The translations under genes were made by a program, and so were the position numbers. The notes below the pieces were generated by a model. It was not told the DNA's origin, made no database searches, and was given only the letters and a program-made list of their open reading frames with translations. Shown here in pieces: positions 12,640 to 22,600 of a DNA stretch of 64,000 nt. Location: positions 88,970,001 to 89,034,000 of the forward strand of contig JBITNC010000001.1 of NCBI GenBank assembly GCA_050084985.1, written 5' to 3'. The first letter of the stretch is position 1. Each line of letters starts with the position of its first letter. The stretch is from Nageia nagi. Taxonomy: Eukaryota > Pinophyta.

Positions 12640-12975
12640 TGGACATAACTCTATTAGGTGGACAGGCATGTGTGTAGTGATACCACATGTCCGCACGTCC
12701 ATTCAGGGATTATCCTGATAACCTAGGAGGAAAACTGAAACCCTTAATCAAGATAATTAAAATGGCTGATCCAAGATACGTCGGATCCTTGGAAAATAGT
12801 AAGTACTTCTCCTTGTGAGAGTATATCACTGACCAAGGTGAACTGGTTGAGGACTGGTAGTACCTGGGCTCCACCTTGCGGGCATCCAGGTGAAGGCCTA
12901 ATTCTATACAAGAAAACAACCCCAACTTTATCCTTTGATGGATCGTGGTTAATGAGGTTACACATGTGGTACATG
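12640..12975 (+). promoter_or_regulatory. Conserved leader block of the family
   Basis: A block of about 330 nt kept in all copies (A about 2420-2760, C 18290-18620, E 23870-24130, G 38940-39330, J 48420-48800, H 51770-52100 and 52510-52900, the last four on the minus strand). It includes GTGTGTAGTGATAC with CACATG arms that can form a hairpin, GGATTATCCTGATAACC, and the 'AGAGTATATCACT' segment. Position upstream of gag and conservation against a variable background suggest a cis-acting RNA signal such as packaging or dimerisation. The role is inference. Confidence 0.55.
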
Positions 12976-13058
12976 TTTGCTTATTAGTTGTTTTATATGT
13001 ATAGATGAAAATTGTAAAAGTTTACATTCTTATTGCATATTTATTATTTTTTGTAGCA

Positions 13059-15671
13059 ATGGTTGAAACCTTCGTTCCCAAGCACATACTCGATGGTTCC
13101 AACTTTGGAATATGGGAACCACGTATGAAAGCCGAGTTACAAGCAAGAAAGCTATGGCAGACAGTTAGTGAAGATGCAGTTGCTCCTACCGATGAGAAGG
13201 CTCTTGAAGTATACAACTCAAAGAATGAGTTAGCAACTTCTATGATTTACCGTGCAGTTTCAGATGATGTCCTTCTCATGATTTCTTCATCAACTTCAGC
13301 AAAGGAAGCTTGGGATAGGTTAAAGAAAATCTACCTTGGATCCAAATTTTCAAGAAGGTTTACCATTCTACAAAAGTTGTTGCAGTATCGACAAAGTGAA
13401 GATGAAAGTGCCTCCATCTACTTAAACAAAATCATTGACCTCAGGACACAACTGGTTGGTTGTGGATGCAACTGGATCAATGATGAGTTCATGGTCTTCA
13501 TCATTCTACAAAGCCTTACTTCAAAGTTCAGCAACTTTGTCACAGTTATGGAAACAAGGCTCGATGATGAAGAAGATGTCATCTCACTAGATAACCTTTC
13601 AAGACTTCTTCTAAAGCATGAGGAAACTTTGAACAAGAAAATGTTGAACCTTTCTCCAAAGGACCATAGCATTGCTCTAGGAGCAACCAAAACTCCTTTC
13701 AAGAAAAAGTTCAAACATTACAAATTCAAAGACAACAAGTCCTCATTTACCTTCAGGAAGTATGACAAAAAGGGCAACAACAACAAAAATCATGGCAACT
13801 ACAGGCACAGGAATGATAAAGCAGGATCAAGCAATCCAACACCACAAGAAAAGTTTGATGGGAATTGTAACTTCTGTGGCATCTTTGGGCACAAAGAGTA
13901 TGATTATCGCAAAAAGAAATTTGCTCAAAAAGGAAAGGGAAATGCAAATGTGAGAAATTTCAATAATAAAAAGAAGAACAAGCATGCTGCTTCTGTTGCC
14001 TACTACTCAATGACTCAAACTATTTCAAGTGATTGGATTGTTGATACAGGATGCACTAAGCACATGTGTTATGAAAAAGATAAGTTTGAAAATTTTTATA
14101 AGTACAAAAAGGATGCAGTTGTGATAGGTGATAATACAGTCCTTGATGTTCATGGAATAGGAAGTGTGAAGATTCATGGAAAGACTCTTGACAATGTCTT
14201 TTATGTGCCTAAACTAAGGATGAATCTCATCTCCGTGATTCAAATTACAAGGAAAGGATGCTCATTTGAGTTTACCTCACACTCTTGGTGTGTTAAGAAA
14301 GGACTTGCCACTTTGATGAAAGGATCAGTAAAGAATGACCTTTATATTGTGGATCAAGTACCTTCAAAGATTTGTCTTGCTACAAATGTTTGTTCAAAAG
14401 GTAATCTTTGGCATCAACGATTAGGACACCTTAACCACAAGAGTATTCAAGCTATGAAAACTCAAGAACTTGTGGAAGGTTTACCTAATATTTCACCCAC
14501 AGTTGGTCTTTGTGAAAGGTGCATTCTAGGGAAGATGCATAGGCAAAAGTTTGAAAAAGATAAGGCAACTCGGGCTACTTGTCCTCTTCAGCTTGTGCAT
14601 TCAGATTTGATGGGTCCTTTTCAGACTAAGTCACTAGGTGGAGCTTCTTATGTTCTGACCTTCATTGATGACTTCAGTAGGATGACATTTGGTTATCTAC
14701 TTGAGCACAAGGATCAAACTTTTGACAGGTTTCAAGACTTCAAGGCACTTGTTGAAAATCAAACTGATTTTAAGATCAAAATGCTGAGATCTGACAATGG
14801 GGGTGAATATAATAGCAATGAGTTTAACGACTTTTGTGTTAAACACGGGATTAAGCGACAATTCACAATCCCTTACACCCCTCAGCAAAATGGAGTTGCT
14901 GAAAGGAAGAATCGCACGATTATGGAAATGGCAAGATGCATGTTGGGTAACCTTCCTAGTTTCTTATGGGGCGAAGCTGTTCACACTGCTATTCACACTC
15001 TAAATAGGTGTCCTACTAAGGCAGTTGAAGGTAAAACTCCATATGAAGCATGGACAGGAAAGAAACCTAACCTCTCACACTTCAAGGTCTTCGGTTGTGA
15101 TGCATTTTCCTTCATTACCTCAGAGAAAAGAAAGAAGCTAGATAAACGATCAGAAAAATGCATCTTTGTGGGATATGATAATCAGCATAGAGGTTACAGG
15201 CTTTACTCTTCATCCCAGAAAATCGTCTTTATTTCTAGGGATGTTAAGTTCAATGAACTTTCTGAGGATACGACCTCTCATGCTGAAGTGTCTGATACAG
15301 ATGATTCTTCGCCTGCACCTAACTGGTTGGATGATCATGTAGAGCAGTCACCACACGAGCAAAATTCTCCAGCACAGAGAATTACAAGGAGTATGACCTT
15401 GAATAAATCCTTATTTGCCAAAATTGATAATATGCATGAGCCATCCACCTTCACAGATGACATCATACACTTGCAGTATTGTCCATCTACTGAAAACTCC
15501 GCTGATTTGTTCACCAAGCCCCTTCCTGAAGCTCAGTTCTGCAAGCTTAGGGATTCTCTCGGGTTGGTGAAGTTGCCCTCAAGGGGAGTGAAGTTTAAAC
15601 TTTTGTTAGTGATGACAACTTCACCTCTAAGAGGCCTTTTTTTGATTGTACATTCTAGACCTCCGTGGTAA
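13059..15671 (+). CDS. Gag-protease-integrase polyprotein without RT/RNase H
   Basis: 870-residue copia polyprotein in one frame. Gag (1 to about 300) is of the 'KHILDGSNFGIWEPRM' type. Its zinc knuckle is C270-C273-H278 with Tyr at 283 instead of the fourth Cys. Aspartic protease has D329-T-G. Integrase has the zinc-binding HHCC (H452, H457, C485, C488) and a complete catalytic triad D516, D579, E615 with the DX35E spacing. After the integrase C-terminal part ('CIFVGYDNQ', about 715) the frame jumps near base 15450 (residue ~797) to the last part of RNase H ('DLFTKPLPE'). RT and nearly all of RNase H, about 1.4 kb in sibling copies, are therefore missing in frame. An ATG 54 bases upstream (13005) adds 18 hydrophobic residues, but those bases look like an intron end. 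ATG 13059 matches the start in sibling copies. Gag, protease and integrase could be made, but the element cannot copy its own RNA. Confidence 0.93.
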   Translation: MVETFVPKHILDGSNFGIWEPRMKAELQARKLWQTVSEDAVAPTDEKALEVYNSKNELATSMIYRAVSDDVLLMISSSTSAKEAWDRLKKIYLGSKFSRRFTILQKLLQYRQSEDESASIYLNKIIDLRTQLVGCGCNWINDEFMVFIILQSLTSKFSNFVTVMETRLDDEEDVISLDNLSRLLLKHEETLNKKMLNLSPKDHSIALGATKTPFKKKFKHYKFKDNKSSFTFRKYDKKGNNNKNHGNYRHRNDKAGSSNPTPQEKFDGNCNFCGIFGHKEYDYRKKKFAQKGKGNANVRNFNNKKKNKHAASVAYYSMTQTISSDWIVDTGCTKHMCYEKDKFENFYKYKKDAVVIGDNTVLDVHGIGSVKIHGKTLDNVFYVPKLRMNLISVIQITRKGCSFEFTSHSWCVKKGLATLMKGSVKNDLYIVDQVPSKICLATNVCSKGNLWHQRLGHLNHKSIQAMKTQELVEGLPNISPTVGLCERCILGKMHRQKFEKDKATRATCPLQLVHSDLMGPFQTKSLGGASYVLTFIDDFSRMTFGYLLEHKDQTFDRFQDFKALVENQTDFKIKMLRSDNGGEYNSNEFNDFCVKHGIKRQFTIPYTPQQNGVAERKNRTIMEMARCMLGNLPSFLWGEAVHTAIHTLNRCPTKAVEGKTPYEAWTGKKPNLSHFKVFGCDAFSFITSEKRKKLDKRSEKCIFVGYDNQHRGYRLYSSSQKIVFISRDVKFNELSEDTTSHAEVSDTDDSSPAPNWLDDHVEQSPHEQNSPAQRITRSMTLNKSLFAKIDNMHEPSTFTDDIIHLQYCPSTENSADLFTKPLPEAQFCKLRDSLGLVKLPSRGVKFKLLLVMTTSPLRGLFLIVHSRPPW

Positions 15672-16062
15672 GTTTGCTCTGCGTGACAAACTTGTTGTAC
15701 AATTGTTGTTATAGAGTGTTGATTATTTTATACCTCAGTGGTAAGTTTGCTCTGCATGACAAACTTGTTGTACAAATTTTGAGCATATAATTAATATACC
15801 TCCGTGGTAAGTTCGCTCTGCATGACGAACTTGTTGTACATTCTATACCTTCGTGGTGAGTTTGCTCTGCGTGAGAAACTCGTTGTATAATTTTTATGCT
15901 CTATACCTCCGTGGTGAGTTTACTCTACGTGAGAAACTCGTTGTACAATTTTTGAGCATATAATTTAATATATCTCCGTGGTAAGTTCGCTCTGTGTGAC
16001 GAACTTGTTGTACATTCTATACCTCCGTGGTGAGTTTGCTCTGCGTGAGAAACTCGTTGTAC
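15659..16062 (+). repeat. Seven tandem hairpin units in 3'UTR of D
   Basis: Seven ~42-nt units (start 15659, 15732, 15798, 15847, 15905, 15972, 16021) of the form CTCCGTGGTAAGTTTG, CTCTGCGTGA loop, CAAACTTGTTGTAC, separated by AT-rich spacers. The stems are AAGTTTG/CAAACTT (units 1, 2), AAGTTCG/CGAACTT (3, 6) and GAGTTT/AAACTC (4, 5, 7). Both arms change together, so base pairing is preserved. Spacing 67-49-58-67-49 shows a higher-order repeat (units 2-4 resemble 5-7). The first unit overlaps the end of the coding frame. Confidence 0.9.
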
Positions 16063-16551
16063 AATTTTATGCTCTATTTTTAAAATCAACACATGTCTAT
16101 ATACAACAGGTGACTATGAGTAATGGCTTGGCATCTCCGTGATGACTTATAGTGCACCATTGATCAGTTATTTATAAGATGGCATTATTTGATTCTCTTA
16201 TTTGAATATATGATGCATCTAATTGATTTTGTTCATGAGTTGCTTGTAGCATGCAGGATCTTCTTTAGAAATGCAGGTTACTCACCTTGTGAAAGCAAGC
16301 TCATGGAGACTCACATGTCAGCTTAAAGTTGATCGACTACTATGTACAGTGAAACCAGTTGTGGTTAATGATTGTATTGTAAACCATTTTTGTCAAATGG
16401 TAATGTAGTGAGTCTCATACTAGTTCTCAAAAAGATTCTCAAAAATATGTAAAAGTTCTCATCTCCACTTGTATCTCTATGGAGGAGAACTCTCTCTTAC
16501 TCTCTCTCTTCTCTCTTCTACACTCTATCCCAATATTGCATTAAGGGGGAG
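16063..16551 (+). other. 3'UTR remainder and polypurine tract of D
   Basis: Non-coding DNA between the hairpin array and the 3' LTR, partly conserved in all copies (GATGACTTATAGTGCACCATTGATCA near 16139; CTCTATCCCAATATTGCATTAA near 16522). It ends with the polypurine tract AAGGGGGAG at 16543-16551, directly abutting the LTR, which primes plus-strand DNA. Confidence 0.85.
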
Positions 16552-17045
16552 TGTTAGAATTTGTAATGAAATATTGTGAATATCTAGACTCCTTGTAAAT
16601 TCAATTAATCACTTAAGGGTATGTAGATACCTTAAATGATTAATAGAATTCTTTAATGTATAGACTTTGACTTTACCAAAGGAGTTAGTTGGTAGGTTGA
16701 AGTTTGGTGGTACATTTAATGTAACCCTAACCTTACCCTTGGGTTAAAGGAAGGTTAGGGAGGTGCTCTCAACCTATAAATAGAGGGCCTCTCCTCATGT
16801 AAACATATCTAAGTTTTGAGTAAGATTACTCTACTTGGTTGTGTAGGAGAGAGCTAGAGAATAGTTGTAAGAGAGACATAGATTTGAGAATAAGAGAACT
16901 AGTTGTGGATGTACTCCCAAGGAGGGAGAAACCACATTATATTGGTGTCATATTGTGTGAATGATGTTCTTAGAATTATAGATGTGTACACTTGAGTTTC
17001 CTAGTCTAAGGTCCGAGAGGATTTGTTTAGATCTAGTTCAAACCC

Positions 17046-17049
<4 letters not shown>
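16552..17049 (+). repeat. 3' LTR of element D
   Basis: 498 bp, TG...CA, same U3 dyad and TATAAAT (16775-16781) as the 5' LTR, with 5 substitutions in total between the pair and no indels. Confidence 0.95.
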
Positions 17050-17054
<5 letters not shown>

Positions 17055-17088
<34 letters not shown>

Positions 17089-18743
17089 ATTTTTTTAAAT
17101 TAAAAAAATTATATTTCTATTTTTTAAGTTTTTTTTATAATTTTGTTTATTTTATTATTATTATTTTAAATACAAAATAATATATATATATAAGCCACCC
17201 CTAAGGGGGCATGTGATCGCCCAAGGGGGCGCACAACCCTTGAGGGGGCACATAGCTCCCAATGGAGCTGCACATCCCGAGGGAGCACATTGGCCCCAAG
17301 AGGGTGCGTAGACCCTAATGGGGGCACGTAATCCCTAAGGGGTTACGTAGACCCCAATGAGGACATGCAGTCCCCAAGGGAGAATCTATTTTGAGAGGTA
17401 TTATTTTTAAAATAATTTTTTAAAAGGGGGAGATATTTTTTCTATTTTAATTCCTCCTTGGAAGAATTTTATTTTAGAAAAGTGTGTTTTTTTTAAGTAT
17501 GGACTATTTTTAAGTAAATACTTTATTTGCTAATTTTTTAAAGTGCAAGTTATTTTAAAGAACTTATTTTAACATGCCATTAAGATAAAGGCTAATTAAG
17601 TATGCATGAATGAATTAATGCTATGTATGAATAAATTAATGTTATTTTATCTTAATGCATGTTTATTGCACACATGTGGTTGGCTAACTTTCTTTCATTA
17701 TTTATTTTTCCAATGCATAGTGCTAAATGGATAAAAATGTTAATGCATGGTTTATTATTTTGACTTTATACATGTGGTTAGATAAAAATTTACTTAAATA
17801 CTTGCTTATGAATGTGATGTTAAATTGCAAATAAGAAATTATTTTAAGTCTATTTTTAAGTAACAAAGAAGAGAATTCCTCATATTTGATAATGAATGTT
17901 TGTAAAGAGTTTCATTAGGGTTTGTAACAAAACCCATTGGACTCTTAGGTTCATTTATTATTTTTTAAAATTAATGAATTTTTGTAAAGAGATCTATTAA
18001 AGGCTGTAACAAAACCCTTTGGACTCTTTGGTTCATACTTATGGATTATGTGGGATGTATTTTTATTTCTTAAAGCACTTTATTTATTTTGCACTTTTAC
18101 TTTATATGCAAAGTACATAAACATTGAAAATTATTTACCCTTAAAATGAACACATTCGCATATTTTTTTGTAACATAACTTATTTAGGGAGCCATGAGGT
18201 GAAAGTAAGATGGATTAAAATCTTTTAATCTAATAATCCAAGTGGTGAAAAGTTTGTACTTCTTAATTGATCTTAATTCTTTTATTAGTCTTGATCTAAC
18301 TTCATATAAATGGACAGGCATATGTGTAGTGATACCACATATCCATCTATTCATTCAAAGAGTATCTTGATAACCTAAAAAGAAAACTAAAAATTTAATC
18401 AAAATAATTAATTTAATCAATCCAACATAGGTCACAATCTTAAAAAATAGCTTGTACTTCTTCTTGTAAGAGTATATCACTGCCCAAGAAGAACTAGTTA
18501 AGGATTGGTAGGACCTGAGCTTCTTACAGGCATTTAAGTGAAGGCCTAATTTTAGATAAGAAAATAAGCTTCAAATTTTCTCTCTCTTCAATTATACTTG
18601 ATGAAAAAGATGTTGGATGCATAATTATTATTCTTGTTAACAATTTAAACATTTGATTTGTTGGTTAGTTTTTAAACATATATTTATTTTTAAATGCAAC
18701 ATGTATACTTACATTATTTATCTCCTTCATATTATTTTGTAAC
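17055..18743 (+). other. Second part of leader of element C
   Basis: Resumes after D with the rest of the TA repeat (to about 17083) and AT-rich DNA. A GC-rich minisatellite (17198-17380) follows, then a stretch with repeated TTAAGT and GCATG words, the conserved family block (about 18290-18620) and a pyrimidine run up to the gag start. The expected acceptor TTTTGTAG reads TTTTGTAA here. No gene seen. Confidence 0.75.
17198..17380 (+). repeat. ~20-bp GC-rich minisatellite
   Basis: About nine degenerate 19-20 bp units built on AAGGGGGCACGTAGACCCC (phase set by each G run at 17204, 17224, 17243 and so on). It occupies the place of the pyrimidine-rich cassette in the leader of C and stands out from the AT-rich surroundings. 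Confidence 0.75.
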
Positions 18744-21700
18744 AATGGAAGACCCTTTTGCACCCAAGCATATCTTGGGTGATTCCAACTATAGTATTTA
18801 GGAACCAAGGATGAAGGCAAAACTTCATGCATGAAAACTTTAGATAATTGTCAATGAAAATCAAGTTGCTCCATCAAAGAAGAAGGAACTTGAAGCTTAT
18901 AATACTAAAAAATGATTTGGCAACATCTATGATCTTTCATGTAATTTCAAATGAGATCTTTCTCATGATATATTCTTCAAATATTGCAAAAGAAGCTTGA
19001 GATAAACTAAAGAGTATCTACTTTGGTATTAAATTTTCTAAGAGGTTCACCATTCTTTAAAAGTTACTTCAATCACGTTAAGAGAAAAATAAAAATGTGG
19101 CTATATATCTTAATAAGGTTGTTGACCTTAAGACTCAACTTGTGGGGCATGGTTGTAATTAGATCAATGATGAATTTTTAACTTTCATCATCCTTCAAAG
19201 CCTCTCTACTAAGTTTAATCAATTTATAACTATTATTAAAACTAGGCTAATGATAAAAAAGAAGTATTCTCTTTGAAAATTTATCAAAGCTTCTCTTGAA
19301 GTATGAGAAAACACTTAACAATAAAATGTTGATCACCACTCCTAAGGAGCCATCTATAGCACTTAGTTTAATGAAGCCTCACTTTAAAAAGAAGAATCAC
19401 AACCAAAATAAAGGTTCTTATGCTCCTAAGAAAATTTTCAAGAATGGTGAGAAGAAGAAGAATTATGATAATGGTAAGTTAAAGAAAACCAAAGCTAAAT
19501 TTGATAAAAATTATAATTTTTGTAATCATTATAGTCATAAAGAAGTTGATTACTTCAGTAAAAAGAATGATCAAAATAAAAATATATATGAAAAATCAAA
19601 TAAATATAATAAGAATAAGAATAAGAATTCTGCTTATGTTGCTGCCTTTTACTCTAAGTATTGTACTTTAACAATTGATTGGATTATTGATTCTAGATGC
19701 ACTAATCACATGTGTTTTGAAAATGATAAATTTGAAAACTTTCATATGTATAGAAAAGATGCAGTTATGATAGGTGATAGTTTAGTTCTTAAAGTTCAAG
19801 GTATTGGGAGTGTGTTGATATAAAGGAAGATTCTTGAGAATATAATTTATATGCTTAAACTTATTATGAATCTTTTTTTCGTAATTTAGATTGTAAGGAA
19901 GGGTTACTTTTTTGAGTTTGACTCACACTCTTGGTGCATGAAAAAGGGTCTTTCCACTTTAGTAAAAGGTTCAGTGCAAGATGAATTTTACATTGTAGAT
20001 CAATCTTAAATAAAGATGTGCCTTGCAATTAATGTTTATTCTAGAGGTGATCTTTGGCACCATCTATTAGACCACCTAAATCATAAGAATATTTAAGTCA
20101 TAAAAGATCATGAACTTATGAAAGGTTTTCTTATAATATCACCTATAATTGATCTTTGTGAGAAGTTCATTCTAGGTAAAATATATCAATAAAATTTTTT
20201 AAAAGATAAGGTAACTAGAGCAACTCAACCTCTTTAGCTTATGCATATAGATTTGATAGGTCCATTTTCAACTAAGGCATTTGGAGGAGCATCTTATATC
20301 TTGACCTTTATTGATGAATTTAGCAAGATGACATTTGGTTATCTTATAGAGTACAAGGATCAAACCTTTAATAGGTTCAAAGATTTCAAAGCTTTGATGG
20401 AAAATCAATCTGGATTTAAAATCAAGATGTTAAGATCTAATAATAGAGGTGAGTATAATAATAATGAATTTAATAATATTTGTGCCAAGTATAGAATCAA
20501 GAAATAATTTACTATCTCTTACACTCCTCAACAGAATGGTGTTATCGAAAAGAAGAATAAAACCATTCAAGAAATGGTAAGATGTATGTTGGGAGATCTT
20601 CCTAGCTTCTTATGAGATGAAGTTGTAAATACTACAATCTACATCTTAAATAGATGTCCTACAAAGGCAAGTGAAGATAAAATTTTGTATAGGACATGGA
20701 TAGGAAAGAAACCTGACATCTCTCAATTTAATATCTTTGGTTATGATTCTTATACCTTTGTTGTTCTTGAAAAAAAAAAAAGCTTGATTAGAGATTTTAA
20801 AAGTGTATTTTCATAGGTTATAATAATCAACATAGAAGCTACATGCTATATCAACTATATTTCTATGTAGTCTTTATGTCAAGAGATGTAAAGTTCAATG
20901 AACTACCTAAAGAGTTTACTTCTTATGAGAATTTCAATGAGGATGATGATTCCTCTATTGCTTTTAACTGGTTGGATGTCAGTATGGATTTATTACCTAA
21001 GGAATAAAACTCTCCAACACAAAGGATAATAATGAGTATGACTATTAATAAATCCTTATTTGCTAAAATTGATTGCAAAAATGAGCCCCCATCCTACAAA
21101 AAAGCTTCAAAACATGACTGCTAAATGAATGTGAAGTATGAGGATCTTATGAAGAATCAAACTTGGGATTTGATTTTCTATCCTAATAAATGTAATGTGA
21201 TTAAAAATAAATGGATTTATAAGGTTAAATATAACTCAGTTGAAAAGATTGAGAAATACAAAGCAATGTTAGTAGCTAAAAGTTTTGCTCAAAAATATAG
21301 AGTTGATTATGAAAAAATCTTTTCTCTAGTGGTAAAGATGCCTACTATTAGAGTAATCCTTGCTCTTTCAGCAGCTTAGGGATGAAAATTTTTACAACTT
21401 GATGTCTAGAGTGTTTTTCTCAATGGTAACTTAGATGTAAAAATATATATAAATCAACCAAAAGGGTTTACTATTGAAAGTAAAGAATATTTTATGTGCA
21501 AGTTAAAGAAGTATTTGTATAAACTTAAATAAGCATCAAGGGCTTGATACAAAAATATTTCAAGATACTTTGAAGACATTGGGGTTTTTAAATACTTTTT
21601 TAACATAGATCTTTATGTGCTCAACCAAAGATATGATTTGATCTTGATTCTTCTTTATTTGGATGATTTGTTTATTATAAGAAATAATAGGGTCCTCATA

Positions 21701-22600
21701 CAAGATTGCATATTCAAACTTAAGATAAATTTTGAAATGGCTAATCTTGGTCTATTACACTACTACCTTGGCATATAAGTGTACCAATACAAGTATTGTA
21801 CTTACCTCAATCAATCAAAATATATCTCAGATATCTACAAAAGTTTAGAATAGAAGAGTGCAAGCATATTGCAATCTTAGTCTCTCTTAAAATCATTTTA
21901 TCTCTTAGTTTCAACTCTCAATTGGTAGATGCTATAGCTTATAGATAACTAATTGGTAGTTTTTTTTATTTGACTATCTCTAGACCAAATATTGATTTTA
22001 CTGTAAATTTGATGGCTCATTTTATGCCAAAGCCATATGTTGAGCACTTCAATGCTATTAAGCAAATTTTGAGGTATATTGTAAGCACTAAAGATCTTGC
22101 TCTCAAGTATGATAAGTTGCCCTCATTTTTTCTTTCAAGATTCTCAGATTCTGACTATGGAGGAGATAGAGATAATAAGAAATCAACCTTTGCTTATATG
22201 TTTAGCATTAATTCAGGTGCTATCTCTTATATATCCAAGAAGTAGCCTACTACTACTCTCTCCACCACTAAGGTTAAATATCATGCAATATCAATTGCAA
22301 CCTAGGAAGCCATTTGGTTAAGGCATCTTATGAAAGAAATAAGGTATAAACAAGTTCATACATCTAAAAAAAATTTAGATAATCAATCAATTATTATTTT
22401 GGCAAAGAATTTTGTTTTCCATCAAAGAAACAAGCATGTAGAAATCCAAACCCACTTCATCAGAGAGAAGGTTTTATAGGGTCTTCTACACTCATAGTAT
22501 TGTCCACCAATCCTATACTCTGCTGATTTGTTCACCAAACCCCTTTCTAAAGCTTAATTATATAATTTTAAGGAATTTAAAAAATAAAATAAATATTGAA
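18744..22600 (+). pseudogene. Decayed copia gag-pol of element C
   Basis: Starts at ATG 18744 (M-E-D-P-F). Recognisable in order: gag (to about 19500; TAG replaces Trp at 18799), zinc knuckle remains (about 19515-19560, first Cys lost), and protease with D-S-R in place of D-S/T-G (about 19690). Then the pre-integrase HHCC region (about 20050-20180, partly mutated), integrase core 20241-20660, RT 21125-21780 with a Y-L-D-D form of the catalytic motif near 21655, and RNase H 21970-22550 to the 'DLFTKP' tail at about 22530. The longest open piece is 175 codons (19296-19823). It retains RT and RNase H unlike D but is broken throughout. Confidence 0.9.

Larger units (their letters stand above)
11769..13058 (+). 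other. Leader of element D with intron-like ends
   Basis: About 1.3 kb between LTR and gag. A candidate 5' splice site is GTGAG/GTAAAAGG (intron from 11873), with a second AAAG/GTATAACC at 11890. A candidate 3' splice site is TTTTTTTGTAG/CA ending at 13056, two bases before the gag ATG. Several upstream ATGs lie between them and would hinder gag translation from an unspliced RNA. Both ends are present in the other copies (A, E, G, H; the acceptor AG is mutated in C). Splicing is inferred and not demonstrated. Confidence 0.6.
11271..17049 (+). mobile_element. Young RT-less copia element D (5779 bp), structurally complete
   Basis: Complete ends: LTRs 11271-11768 and 16552-17049, both 498 bp, TG...CA, differing at 5 positions (about 1%). 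PBS at 11771, polypurine tract at 16543-16551, and matching TATAT flanks (11266-11270 and 17050-17054) in a TA repeat, so the target duplication is consistent but not unique. It carries one open frame for Gag-protease-integrase but no RT or RNase H. It is visibly richer in G+C than its relatives and has no internal stop, as expected of a recent insertion. To transpose it would need RT from another copy. Confidence 0.95.

Noticed and set aside
13005-13058. 18-residue hydrophobic N-terminal extension of the D frame, like a signal peptide
   Set aside because: The bases look like a T-rich 3' intron end (TTTTTTTGTAG), and sibling copies start gag at the downstream ATG. Copia Gag has no signal peptide.
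15659-16062. CRISPR-like array of repeats and spacers
   Set aside because: Eukaryotic context, within a retrotransposon 3'UTR. Spacers are related AT-rich sequence and there are no cas genes.
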